DNA from: Planctomycetota bacterium
GTDB taxonomy: Bacteria > Planctomycetota > Planctomycetia > Isosphaerales > Isosphaeraceae
Length of the DNA: 64,000 nt
Direction: 5' to 3'
NCBI GenBank assembly: GCA_021791715.1
Contig: JAJYWB010000012.1
Location: forward strand, 1 to 64,000
This document shows, piece after piece, positions 43,534-52,315 of the stretch (positions are counted from its first letter, which is position 1; every line of letters begins with the position of its first letter). The position numbers and the translations under genes are program-made. The notes under the pieces were generated by a model, which was not told where the DNA came from, did not search any database, and worked only from the letters and a program-made list of their open reading frames with translations.

Positions 43534-43840
43534 ATTATACAAGTGTAATTGCATGCCTTGGATGTTCGTACTATTCGAATGGGATCCATTTCGTATGGGC
43601 ATAATAGCGATCGACAATATTCGCTTCCAGATATTCGATATCCCGATTCGGATGTATTGGACCTTCGTTCCGATCCGAACAATCGAAATCGCGGCTAAAG
43701 ATTCGCCGAAGACGGATCGTCCCGATAAAATCGAACGCTGAATCTTCCCGTTGAGCCGAGGTCGACCAGAGACGAAGGCCATGAGCATGTTTGCGGTTAT
43801 CGTCGAAGGGACGATCCAGCCCGCCGTCACTCTGGAATTG
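43534..43840. other. Intergenic stretch before the 699-bp duplication
   Basis: ORFs on both strands here are short and lack ribosome sites. Directly before the duplication the plus strand is open in two frames that continue into it. One of them (ATG 43781) would give 31 residues ending in LNESGRHTRHY, so the left edge of the duplicated unit may be the tail of a lost gene. Confidence 0.4.
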
Positions 43841-44539
43841 AACGAATCCGGTCGCCACACACGCCACTATTAAATCGGATAGATTTATCCCCGATCCACT
43901 TGTCCAAGCTGACCGAGTAGCTTCATTCAACATACCCCCAAAACAGAACCCGTCAGCATCGTTGCCTGAAAAGAATCAACCCATTCGATTCAGCAATTCA
44001 AAAATCCAGCCGATTGGCACAAGATTTGCTGTATAATTCTTACGCCGAATGTCGCCGCAACGTGGATTGAACTTGTAACCCATTGAATCGCTTAGCCTTA
44101 TCGCATTTTTTATGATCGAACCCCAAAGCAATCTCTCGGATGATCACGATGTTTGCTGCCAAAATCGGCTGCACTTTTGGCATTTTCTGCCAATATGGCA
44201 GGCGTGCTCGCCGTTATTATCCTGATCATTCAAAAATTGTCACCGACTTCCGCCGATCCGTATCTTAGAATTGCATCATGGCCAAATGATCGTCGCCGAA
44301 TCGGCCGACGATCGCTCTCGTGAATGCCGAAATCGACCTGGATTCCGCTTGCTCAATCGCACCGTTAAAACGCCGCACGCCGCGTGCGGATCTTAAAACG
44401 AACCGTACGAAATCGTCCGCAATTGGAAAAGGATCCTGAACATGCAACCATCCGCCTCACCAAACCGCTCCGCCGCGCCCCACGAAAACCCATCAACCGA
44501 GCCTGAAATCGACGCGTCACACGCGGATTCGCGATCGTC
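43841..44539 (+). repeat. 699-bp direct duplication, copy 1
   Basis: This matches 48644-49342 from end to end at a constant offset of 4803 bp, with no indel. By eye there are about 30-35 mismatches, half of them in one block near 44030-44048, where copy 1 has TATAAT and copy 2 does not. Shared hairpins are TGCCAAAA/TTTTGGCA at 44157-44182, CTGCCA/TGGCAG at 44187-44201 (broken in copy 2) and CCGCACG/CGTGCGG at 44373-44389. The right end carries the start of the ORF found whole after copy 2. Confidence 0.92.
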
Positions 44540-44546
44540 GGCATGA
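44442..44546 (+). pseudogene. Truncated 5' fragment of the 49245 gene
   Basis: From the ATG at 44442 the frame reads MQPSASPNRSAAPHENPST and matches the first ~33 residues of the gene at 49245, then leaves homology at 44539 and hits TGA at 44544. It is the remnant carried by duplication copy 1. Confidence 0.8.
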
Positions 44547-44708
44547 TTCTCAGGCAAGTTGATTTCCTCGATCGCGTGATGATCGATCGATCCGGGTCGA
44601 TCGATTTCGAGAGGCGGTCAATTATCGGCTGTCCGCGTTCTGTTGAGCCCGCTTAATGGGTCGTTATGTCGACGAAAAGCGAAACAGCGCTTTTCAAACC
44701 TCCCATCA

Positions 44709-44737
44709 TTGACATCGATAAGACGAGGCGTTACTTT
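44709..44737 (+). promoter_or_regulatory. Possible promoter of the sigma-factor gene
   Basis: TTGACA at 44709-44714, 17-base spacer, TACTTT at 44732-44737. The -35 is perfect and the -10 poor, about 70 bases before the ATG at 44805. The gap 44547-44804 holds nothing else I can name. Confidence 0.3.
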
Positions 44738-44804
44738 AACCTATCCGCCCCAATTCGACGGTCGGCAAGGGTCGTACTCCTGATTTCTAGACCGTGTTAT
44801 ATAT

Positions 44805-45467
44805 ATGAGCAACAAAAGAAATCCGCGTCCCGATCGCAACGATTCCTTGCTCGCTCGATTGCGAGCGGGAGATTTGCGGGCGCGCGAAGACTTGGCTACG
44901 CTAGTCCTCGCTCCGCTCTCGGCGTGTCTTCGATCCTACTAACCCAATATCGATCCCGATTTGTGCGATACCTCGGCGGCGGATACGATCATGGAGCTGC
45001 TGAAACGTCCCAAACCGTTCGATCCCTATCGCCGATCGCTTGAAATCTATCTCAGATTCGCGGCCAGAAGGAACCTCTACGATCTGATGCGAACCGAACG
45101 ACGTTCGGTCAGGAACGGGAAAAACGGAAATCCGCTCCAGAATTTTTCCGCACTCGGCTCGGCTGAAACGAATATTAAATGTTCGGACCGACACGATCCA
45201 TCGATCGAACTCATGATACGAGAGACGATCGATGCCATCCATGCGGAATTCGACCGACTTCGGGCTTCACTGACTTCTCCCGACGACAAAGTTCTCGATC
45301 TAATGATCTCAGGAACACGCAAGACCGAGGCTTACGCCAACGTATTGGGCGTGCTTGATTGGAACATCGAAGAGAAGGTCAGGTTGGTAAAGCTAGCGAA
45401 GGAACGCGTCAAGTATCGGATTGAGCGAGACTTTCACCATTTGATGGAATTATTTCGATTCAAATGA
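44805..45467 (+). pseudogene. ECF-type sigma factor interrupted by an in-frame stop
   Basis: From ATG 44805 the frame reads LLARLRAGDLRAREDLATLV, a typical sigma region 1-2 start, but ends at TAA 44940-44942 after 45 codons. In the same frame it continues without shift: LLKRPKPFDPYRRSLEIYLR, RRNLYDLMRTERR (region 2) and a region 4-like C-terminus (PDDKVLDLMISGTRKTEAYA), ending at 45467. A single base change would restore a ~220-residue planctomycete ECF-like sigma. A TTG at 44961 could start a shortened protein. A sequencing error, a real pseudogene or read-through are the options. It lies 30 bp ahead of the pseudopilin gene, which it might have controlled. Confidence 0.75.
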
Positions 45468-45497
45468 ATCGATTATCTAGAAGAGCGGGAAACTATT

Positions 45498-46508
45498 ATG
45501 ATTCCTTCGCTTCGCAAGACTCGGGAAATCCAATTCAAGGCCGATCGCGCTCGTCGCGGGTTCACGCTGATCGAGGTTTTGGTCGTCATCGCGATCATTG
45601 GGTTGTTGGTCGGTCTGGTTTTGCCCGCAGTTCAAGCCGCTCGCGAATCGGCGCGAAGAGTACAATGCACGGCCAATTTAAGGCAAATCGGTATCGCGAT
45701 GAATAATTACTGTTCAATTCATAAAATGTTTCCTCCGACACACTTATATACTGGACCAGGATGGTCTTCCAACTCAATGTCCGGCTTTTCATTCCTTCTT
45801 TCGTTTCTCGATCAGAACAGTTTATTCAATTCCATTAACATGAATTTTGCAAATCAAGAAAGCATGCTTGTCCCTTCATTGGAAAACCACACGGCGCGAA
45901 ATACGCGATTAACGGTATTTCTTTGTCCGAGCGACGGTAAAGATCGAAGATTGAATAATTATCGGTTAAATGGTGGAAGATTTTGCGTTCCATCGTTTCA
46001 GGGTACACTCTACGACGGACCTTTCAGTTTGGGGGTAATTCCTTCTCCCGAATCGATTTCCGACGGACTTTCTGAAACCGCGTTTGTGAGCGAGAGAGTT
46101 TCCGGTAGTTTCATTCCGGATTATCATGATCCTGTCAGAGATCTAAAATATCCTGATCCATATATTATGGATGCATCCGATACGACCTTCATTCCTCAAT
46201 GTCTGTCGAGCGTTCCAGGGGGCTGGAATGTGCGAGCGGGCCGTTATTGGTTCTATTCCGGGTTTGTGAACACGGCTTATAATCATATGGGTAGTCCAAA
46301 TGCTAAGCGATCTTCTTGCATCGCTTCGGTTCCGATGGATTTGGATATGGCTCCTGGAGGCCTTAGTCCTCCTCGATCTTTCCATCCAGGCGGAGTCGAT
46401 CTGTTATTTGGAGACGGTCACGTTCAATTTATTCCCAATTCGATCGCGGATCGTGTTTGGTCCGCGCTCGGAACATACAATAGAGGCGATATCGTCGATC
46501 GGTTTTAA
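45498..46508 (+). CDS. DUF1559 pseudopilin-like protein (H-X9-DG), second copy
   Basis: [20 protein letters not shown] is the prepilin cleavage and membrane helix, followed by [17 protein letters not shown] and FLCPSDGKD. The C-terminal signature [17 protein letters not shown] is the H-X9-DG motif. It differs clearly from the copy at 8549-9592 and uses more A/T codons. It is the second gene of a plus-strand cluster with the broken sigma gene before it and a Cys-rich exported protein after it, so it may be a specialised pseudopilin for that cluster, an inference. Confidence 0.92.
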   Translation: MIPSLRKTREIQFKADRARRGFTLIEVLVVIAIIGLLVGLVLPAVQAARESARRVQCTANLRQIGIAMNNYCSIHKMFPPTHLYTGPGWSSNSMSGFSFLLSFLDQNSLFNSINMNFANQESMLVPSLENHTARNTRLTVFLCPSDGKDRRLNNYRLNGGRFCVPSFQGTLYDGPFSLGVIPSPESISDGLSETAFVSERVSGSFIPDYHDPVRDLKYPDPYIMDASDTTFIPQCLSSVPGGWNVRAGRYWFYSGFVNTAYNHMGSPNAKRSSCIASVPMDLDMAPGGLSPPRSFHPGGVDLLFGDGHVQFIPNSIADRVWSALGTYNRGDIVDRF

Positions 46509-46590
46509 TTTTTCATTCGAATTTCCGCGATCGTGTTTATCGCGTACGAATCGTTACGAATTTGTAATCTCCAACAGATGAGTCGTCGCT

Positions 46591-47052
46591 ATGCGAAACC
46601 AGAAATCTTTACTTGCTCCCTTCATTCGTTCATTTATCATCATTCATCCGACGATCGATTTGATCGTTTCCGTAGCGATCGTTTTGATCGTCGTCGCGAT
46701 GAACTCTCTCGAAGTGAAAGCGACATCATGTTATACATACCCGAACGCCTGCTTCGATCTATACTCACAATCGCCATGCTCCGTGTCGGGATGTCATTCG
46801 GTTCAAGCCAAAACCTACAAAGGCACGAATGGCATGTATATTGTAAACTACATGAATACGTCATGGAACAAAAACTGGACTAATTGCACGCCTAATTCAG
46901 CGAAAGGGTCGTGCTCGGATACGACTTCGCAATGCGATTCTCGGCGGTTTTACTCGGGAGCTTGTACAGCGAATAACGTATGCACATTTACGAATACCGG
47001 AGCCTTCCCTGTACTTTTTTGCAAAGGAGGTACCGGATCGAATCGCCCTTAA
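46591..47052 (+). CDS. Small Cys-rich exported protein, unknown
   Basis: A hydrophobic segment (DLIVSVAIVLIVVAMNS, about 23-39) ending near Ala44 acts as signal or anchor. The mature ~108 residues have ten Cys in spacings such as CYTYPNAC, CSVSGC and CTANNVC, rich in Thr, Ser and Asn, consistent with five disulfides in an oxidising compartment. No homologous family comes to mind. It lies between the pseudopilin and a larger exported protein, all on the plus strand, suggesting a shared surface function. Confidence 0.7.
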   Translation: MRNQKSLLAPFIRSFIIIHPTIDLIVSVAIVLIVVAMNSLEVKATSCYTYPNACFDLYSQSPCSVSGCHSVQAKTYKGTNGMYIVNYMNTSWNKNWTNCTPNSAKGSCSDTTSQCDSRRFYSGACTANNVCTFTNTGAFPVLFCKGGTGSNRP

Positions 47053-47349
47053 TATCGGTGACGATCTGTGATTGTGGAAACGGTTGATACAACCAAATTT
47101 CATAATCGTCTTCATCGATGTTATCGACGCTTAACCATGATAATATCGAAGATTACAGTCGAGGAGGGTATTTTGTTTCAATTTACCTTCCCCGGCTAAA
47201 TCAATTTAGGTATATTTTTTACATCATGATATCCTAGATTGATTATTACATTCATTCCTCTTTATCGTGCCGTTATTCAGCTTTTCTCAGGTTCATTAGT
47301 ATCATAATGCATCGTTCTCGATCATCAGAAATCAGAGGAGATTTTTGAT

Positions 47350-48723
47350 ATGGGAATTTTACTTCTCACGTCGCTTTCCTTAGTTTCTCAAGCCCAAGTC
47401 GGATCGCTCGACGCCTTCCGTTCCAACTTCGCGGCAATCAAGGCCGAGATCATCTTTGAATTTCATTATGGATACGCCGATCTGAAAACGATCGATCGGC
47501 TTCGTTTATGGAATACTAAAGGGATCAACATCAAAGAAAATCTCGATCATTATGTCGGTCGATGGAGGTGCGACGGTTCAGCGGTTCATCTGACATTTAT
47601 GCCCGTCGATCGGGATCTGAAAGATTTGACGGCGGATGAGATTCGAGAGATCCTCGATAAAAAGGCTCACAAAGATATAAAAAAATCATCGACAGAAAAT
47701 CAATCTCAAAATATCAATCGTTCCGGATTCGAGGAGCTTTCCAACGACGAACTCGACGCTCAATTGAAATTCGACGATCCGACTTTCATTGACGTCAACT
47801 TACTTCTCGAGTCGGGTCTCATCCAAAATCGTCGCGATCCTTTTTCCTGGTGGGGATCGTATCGATTTCCATACAATTTGATTCAGGATTTATCTCACGA
47901 GAAGTCGAGCACGCAATCCACGATGATTCATGATTTTCCACTCGAAGTTTTGAGTTTCCAGAAGAAAATGGATTCAGGGGAATGGTATCGTTACGACTTT
48001 TTTCACGATCCGAGTGCGGCTTACCTACCTCGATATGTAAGAATGATTGGGGCTTCTGATAACGGATCTGTGTGCAAGGAGATGTTTCTCATCGAAACGC
48101 GTCGATGCGCCGCGGGCGGTTTCGTTCCATTGGAATACTATGAAACCGAATTTGTCTGTGTCAGTCCTAGATATTCAGAAAATCCCAAGCTAGACATGAG
48201 CTATTCTCCTCGACCTAGGGGTGGCGATTTCCCGTTTGTATTAGGTCATTTCCTAGTTAAGGATTTCAAAGATTTCAAGGGGAAAGCCGCTCTCGAACCG
48301 CTCAAAGTGACGCACTCGATCACGGCCAGAGGTGGTCGATCCCCGCTCACCTCGAATACGCCGTTGACGATCGAACGGATGAAACTCATTCTCGGCAAGA
48401 AAATTTATGAACATGGTCCCGTTCGACCCACGATCGATGTCGAGGAGATCAACGAGTTAACTCCACGTCCCAGAAAGGGTTGGAGTTGGGGTTGGATTGT
48501 CGCGGGGATCTCCCTCGTGTGTATTACCCTGGCGTCTCGCAGATATTGGAAAAGTTCCTTCTCGAAGTTATCGATCTTGATTCCTATCTCGATCGTCATC
48601 TTGGGTATCGAAGGGTGCTCAAGAATTGAGAATCCTCAAGCTCAACGAATCCGGTCGCCACACACGCCACTATTAAATCGGATAGATTTATCCCCGATCC
48701 ACTTGACCAAGCTGACCGAGTAG
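47350..48723 (+). CDS. Exported protein with C-terminal membrane segments, tail derived from the duplication
   Basis: The first residues (MGILLLTSLSLVSQAQ) form a short signal. A ~390-residue outer part without known motif follows (YVGRWRCDGSAVHLTF, SGEWYRYDFFHDPSAAY), then two hydrophobic stretches (WGWIVAGISLVCITLA and LSILIPISIVILGIEGC). After codon 431 the sequence enters the 699-bp duplication at 48644, so the last ~26 residues (RSPHTPLLNRIDLSP...) are repeat-encoded and the natural stop was probably lost. The same tail frame is open in copy 1. The ATG at 47350 follows GGAG. Function unknown. The 297-bp gap before it is A+T-rich and empty. Confidence 0.7.
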   Translation: MGILLLTSLSLVSQAQVGSLDAFRSNFAAIKAEIIFEFHYGYADLKTIDRLRLWNTKGINIKENLDHYVGRWRCDGSAVHLTFMPVDRDLKDLTADEIREILDKKAHKDIKKSSTENQSQNINRSGFEELSNDELDAQLKFDDPTFIDVNLLLESGLIQNRRDPFSWWGSYRFPYNLIQDLSHEKSSTQSTMIHDFPLEVLSFQKKMDSGEWYRYDFFHDPSAAYLPRYVRMIGASDNGSVCKEMFLIETRRCAAGGFVPLEYYETEFVCVSPRYSENPKLDMSYSPRPRGGDFPFVLGHFLVKDFKDFKGKAALEPLKVTHSITARGGRSPLTSNTPLTIERMKLILGKKIYEHGPVRPTIDVEEINELTPRPRKGWSWGWIVAGISLVCITLASRRYWKSSFSKLSILIPISIVILGIEGCSRIENPQAQRIRSPHTPLLNRIDLSPIHLTKLTE

Positions 48724-49342
48724 CCCCATTCAACATACCCCCAAAACAGAACCCGTCAGCATCGTTGCCTGAAAAGAATCAACCCATTCGATTCAGCAAT
48801 TCAAAAATCCAGCCGATTGGCACAAGATTTGCTCGAGAGAGATTGCGTAGAATGTCGCCGCAACGCGGATTCAACTTGTAACCCATTGAATCGCTTAGCC
48901 TTATCGCATTTTTTATGATCGAACCCCAAAGCAATCTCTCGGTTGATCACGATGTTTTCTGCCAAAATCGGCTGCACTTTTGGCATTTTCTGCCAATATA
49001 GCAGGCGTGCTCGCCGTTATTATCCTGATCATTCAATAATTGTCACCGACTTCCGCCGATTCGTATCTTAGAATTGCATCATGGCCAATTGATCGTCGCC
49101 GAATCGGCCGACGATCGCTCTCGTGAATGCCGAAATCGACCTGGATTCCGCTTGCTCAATCGAACCGTTAAAACGCCGCACGCCGCGTGCGGATCTTAAA
49201 ACGAACCGTACGAAATCGTCCGCAATTGGAAAAGGATCCTGATCATGCAACCATCCGAATCACCAAACCGCGCCGGCGCGCCCCACGAAAACCCATCAAC
49301 CGAGCCTGAAATCGACGCGTCACCCGCGGATTCGCGATCGTC
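48644..49342 (+). repeat. 699-bp direct duplication, copy 2
   Basis: This is the copy that leads into a complete ORF, whose start codon lies at 49245 inside it. Positions 48724-49244 are therefore the untranslated leader of that gene. It keeps the CCGCACG/CGTGCGG hairpin at 49176-49192 and the TGCCAAAA/TTTTGGCA hairpin at 48960-48985. A palindrome-like GATCGTCG...CGACGATC lies near 49091-49118. A structured leader or a mobile unit with its own control region would both fit. Confidence 0.9.
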
Positions 49343-50618
49343 ACCCAACGCGATCGAACACGGCGTTCGTTCACCAGAGCCCGTCGTCGAAGGGCTCGAA
49401 ACCTTGGAAGATTGGCTCGCTCATCGCGAGACCGTCGTCGCCGAACTCATCCCCGTCGGTCAACTCGAAACGCTCTACGCCGAACGCGCAGCCCTCTATT
49501 TGTGGAGGCTCAATCGTGTCGTACGATTTGAAACCACCGCGACACAGTTCGACCTCGTCGACCTGACGCACGAGATCCTCGTCTCGCTCAATCAACCCGA
49601 ACTCGCCCGCGATCGATCCGAGGCGGTGCTGCTCGAAAAGCTTCGCGAACCGCTCGAAAAGTACTTGCGGGAATTCTCAAGATGGGGCGCGGAAGCCGCC
49701 AAACTCCCCGATCAGCAAGAAGGCCTGAAGAAGGTTCGCCGGGAAACGAGGCGATTGAAAGAGCGTCGCGTGTTACCCGATCAAGCGACGATCCAGACGA
49801 TCATCAAATACGAGTCGCACCTCAATCGTTGTCTCACGAGCACGATGTCCGAGTTGCGTCGGTTGCAAAAAGAACGCCGCCGGCGATTGGGCGAGGTTAA
49901 GATAGATTCGACCGATCCAAGTAAGCCGGATCGAACCGCTCGGTCGGCTCAACCCAAAATCCACGACCTGACGCCCGAGCCTGCGATATCCCAAGAAGTA
50001 CCGGGAGACGTTCTCTGCGAGATTCCCCCGCCCGAATCACAAGAACTTCCCGCCGACGACCAGGTTCCGCCGATCGCGACGGATTTGTCGTCACCTCAAG
50101 AAGATATTGATCCTCAAGATTCAACGCTCCCAACGGATTCGCCTTCACTTAAGGAAATGGAGGACGTTCAAAGTCCGCCGACCCAAAGCGATTCGAACGA
50201 ATGCGATTCAAACTCTCCAAAAGATTTCACGATCGAATGCGATTCACAAGTGCCAACAGATTCCTCGATCGAATGCGATTCGAACGTTCCTTCAGATTCC
50301 TCGATCGAATGCGATTCGAGCGTTCCAGCGGATTCGCCGAGCCAATGCGATTCGAGCATTCCCATAGATTCGCCGATCCAATGCGATTCGGGCGCTCACA
50401 TCATACCGACGATCGAAAGGATTGATCATCAACCCGCGGCTTTAATCAATTCGGATCTGATCAGCGAGTCGACGCCGCGGGGGATTGTCGTGCGCGAGCG
50501 AAACGCTTCGAGCGTGACGATCACGATGTATCCTCAAACGCAATATACCGCGATCCCGAGCGTGATCGTTCGGTCCGCCCCCGATCCAACCATTTCCCAT
50601 CAGCATCCATTCCATTAA
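49245..50618 (+). CDS. Planctomycete-type helical protein with a Cys/Asp/Ser 12-residue repeat
   Basis: The N-terminal ~220 residues are a helical domain (GLETLEDWLAHRETVVAELI, LYAERAALYLWRLNRVVRFE, IIKYESHLNRCLTSTMSELR, LQKERRRR) that, from memory, recurs in many copies per planctomycete genome, often next to mobile DNA; its function is unknown to me. A Pro/Ser/Asp-rich linker follows, then six 12-residue repeats of the type ECDSNVPSDSSI (nucleotides 50199-50414). The last ~60 residues include SVTITMYPQTQYTAIPSV. The start codon is within the duplication; a truncated duplicate of it lies at 44442. No signal peptide. Confidence 0.7.
   Translation: MQPSESPNRAGAPHENPSTEPEIDASPADSRSSPNAIEHGVRSPEPVVEGLETLEDWLAHRETVVAELIPVGQLETLYAERAALYLWRLNRVVRFETTATQFDLVDLTHEILVSLNQPELARDRSEAVLLEKLREPLEKYLREFSRWGAEAAKLPDQQEGLKKVRRETRRLKERRVLPDQATIQTIIKYESHLNRCLTSTMSELRRLQKERRRRLGEVKIDSTDPSKPDRTARSAQPKIHDLTPEPAISQEVPGDVLCEIPPPESQELPADDQVPPIATDLSSPQEDIDPQDSTLPTDSPSLKEMEDVQSPPTQSDSNECDSNSPKDFTIECDSQVPTDSSIECDSNVPSDSSIECDSSVPADSPSQCDSSIPIDSPIQCDSGAHIIPTIERIDHQPAALINSDLISESTPRGIVVRERNASSVTITMYPQTQYTAIPSVIVRSAPDPTISHQHPFH
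50199..50414 (+). repeat. Six in-frame 36-bp coding repeats
   Basis: Units begin every 36 bases from 50199 with GAATGCGATTC or CAATGCGATTC, giving E/Q-C-D-S at each start. The last unit is the most altered. Each repeat carries one Cys, so six Cys are evenly spaced in an otherwise disordered, acidic stretch. Confidence 0.9.
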
Positions 50619-50655
50619 GAAAGGAGAATGTTCGTTACGTCCGTTGATACCAACC

Positions 50656-50844
50656 GGAATCGGCCGTGAAGACGGGTCGATTCGGTGAAACGAAACGAGC
50701 TCGGGCGACCGTGAGATCGGGCCGGGACGCTCTTTGACAATTCGGATGCGGATATTTCGTCGGGGTGGTCGAAAGTCGACGTGAGGCGCGGACGTCGATT
50801 CGACCACCCCGACCGGGGGAGTTCGATTCCACGCGCAGGGAGCG
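50656..50844 (+). repeat. Structured dispersed element, copy B
   Basis: In order: a conserved flank (GGCCGTGAAGACGGGTCGAT), GGGCGACCGTGAGAT, the CTCGG/CCGGG short pairing, GCTCTTTGACAATTCGG, then a 15-bp perfect stem (50759-50773 with 50799-50813, core GGGGTGGTCG/CGACCACCCC) topped by a second helix TCGACGT/ACGTCGA, and the small stem GGAGT/ATTCC. Copy C is the closest relative, in inverse orientation at 63606-63788. It lies 38 bp after the stop of the 49245 gene, in the 485-bp gap to the next, convergent gene; positions 50845-51103 show nothing else. Confidence 0.85.
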
Positions 50845-51103
50845 CTCAAGGATGATTTCCTAACGCGGCGAAGCAGCAAACACTCCAACCCGACGCGCAC
50901 ACGAGGGGCTTCTGATAATATCGTGAAAACTTTAGAGTGATCATTTGATCGGATCCTCGCTTGCGCGTCGGGTTAGTATGATCTCTACTCCCGTTCGCTC
51001 AAACGATGCGCACACAAGATATAGATGAAGACTCTATCCTCCGCAGGCGCTTCACGGTCGATCGGTTCGCGTTGAAATCGACCGGCGCGAGATTATTCAA
51101 AGT

Positions 51104-52315
51104 TTAGTTGATCAGCATATCATGACCGCGAGCGGCGCCGGTGGGGAATTTTGTTAAATCGACCTGGAAATTTGGGTCGATCACGAGCCCTTCGGGTTCG
51201 ATTTTGATCAGTTTGACCCAGAAATCGTTCGAGCGATCCATCGTCGATAAAAGCGAGTTTGATACATACATACGTTTGCCGTCGCCGGTCACGTGCATCA
51301 TGTTGGGCTGATCGCCCGGTTTGACGACGCTTTTGAGTTTGGGATGTTCGCGATCGAGGACGTCCCACTGTTGGATCTCGGTCCCGCCGAAGCAACTGAC
51401 GAAGAGGTAGCGATCGTCGGGGCTTTGGCGTAAATCGGCGGGGAGGGGGCCCGTGTCGGCGACCTTTTTGAACGCGTAAGTGCCGTCGGGTTTGCCTTCG
51501 AAGAGCCAAAGCGAGTTGTCGAGGGCGCAATTGGTGAAGCCGAAATTCGCGCCCGGTTTGAGCGACCAGCGAAGTTCGAGCGGCGCGGCGCCGACTTTAA
51601 CCGTCTGGAGCGGCTTGCGAGCCTTGAAATCCCAGATCGTCAGTTTATCGCCAAAATCGTGCATGTTCATGGAAGCGAGCGGTTTGCGGTAATTGCGCAT
51701 CGGGGTGAAGCCGCTGGTGATCATTCGGTTGAGATCGGGTTTGATCGCGACGTCGTAACCGTAGGGGGAATCGGCCGGGTTGTCGATGCGACGGATGAAT
51801 CGACCGTCGTTGGTGAATTCGGCGAAACCCGTGGGAACGCCTCCTTCGGCCGAGCCGAGGAAGCTGATCAGCATTCTTCCGGGGAGTGCGTAATACGTGT
51901 GGGGTCCGGAAAAGCCGGTGAGTTCGGGGACGTTTTCGATCGTTTTTTCGACGCGGGGCGCGGCGGGGTCGGTCGCGACGTCGAGGATCCAGATACGGCT
52001 CGAGAAGAGCCCCCCCGCCCAGATTTTGGTTCGATCGTCGGTGTAACCCCAGTGGTGCGTTTCGTTTCCTTTGGAGCCGAGGTCGACCGTGCGGAGGATC
52101 TTCGCGTACGTTGAGCTTGTGGGATCGACGTCGATGACCGCCATGAAATCGTCGTCTTTGGCGTCGGCGTCGACGCAGAAGAGGTAGAGGTATTTTTCGC
52201 GTCGATCGAGGCGTTTGACGAACGGCGAGAGGCACGTTTCGGCGAAGGCGGCGGGGGCGAAGACGCAAACGAATAGGCAAACGAGAAGGTTACGAGAGAG
52301 CGGTCGGGGCGTCAT
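51104..52315 (-). CDS. Exported selenium-binding-protein/methanethiol-oxidase-like propeller
   Basis: A signal peptide (LLVCLFVCVFAPAAFA) precedes a ~380-residue propeller resembling SBP56: VIDVDPTSSTYAKILRTVDL, NETHHWGYTDDRTKIWAGGL, SGPHTYYALPGRMLISFLG, LRQSPDDRYLFVSCFGG and DQPNMMHVTGDGKRMYVSNS. SBP56 homologues in bacteria are copper-dependent methanethiol oxidases; several conserved His are present here. Substrate is not proven. The ATG at 52315 is the first Met with a signal; the frame upstream is open to 52474 but out of context. It is divergent from the HtrA-like gene. Confidence 0.82.
   Translation of the reverse strand: MTPRPLSRNLLVCLFVCVFAPAAFAETCLSPFVKRLDRREKYLYLFCVDADAKDDDFMAVIDVDPTSSTYAKILRTVDLGSKGNETHHWGYTDDRTKIWAGGLFSSRIWILDVATDPAAPRVEKTIENVPELTGFSGPHTYYALPGRMLISFLGSAEGGVPTGFAEFTNDGRFIRRIDNPADSPYGYDVAIKPDLNRMITSGFTPMRNYRKPLASMNMHDFGDKLTIWDFKARKPLQTVKVGAAPLELRWSLKPGANFGFTNCALDNSLWLFEGKPDGTYAFKKVADTGPLPADLRQSPDDRYLFVSCFGGTEIQQWDVLDREHPKLKSVVKPGDQPNMMHVTGDGKRMYVSNSLLSTMDRSNDFWVKLIKIEPEGLVIDPNFQVDLTKFPTGAARGHDMLIN

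Noticed and set aside
43523..43741. Short plus-strand ORF after the HNH gene
   Set aside because: It overlaps the HNH stop, has no ribosome site and odd composition.
49068..49250. 60-residue minus-strand frame also intact in duplication copy 1 (44265-44447)
   Set aside because: The copies are too similar for frame conservation to mean anything, and no ribosome site precedes the start.
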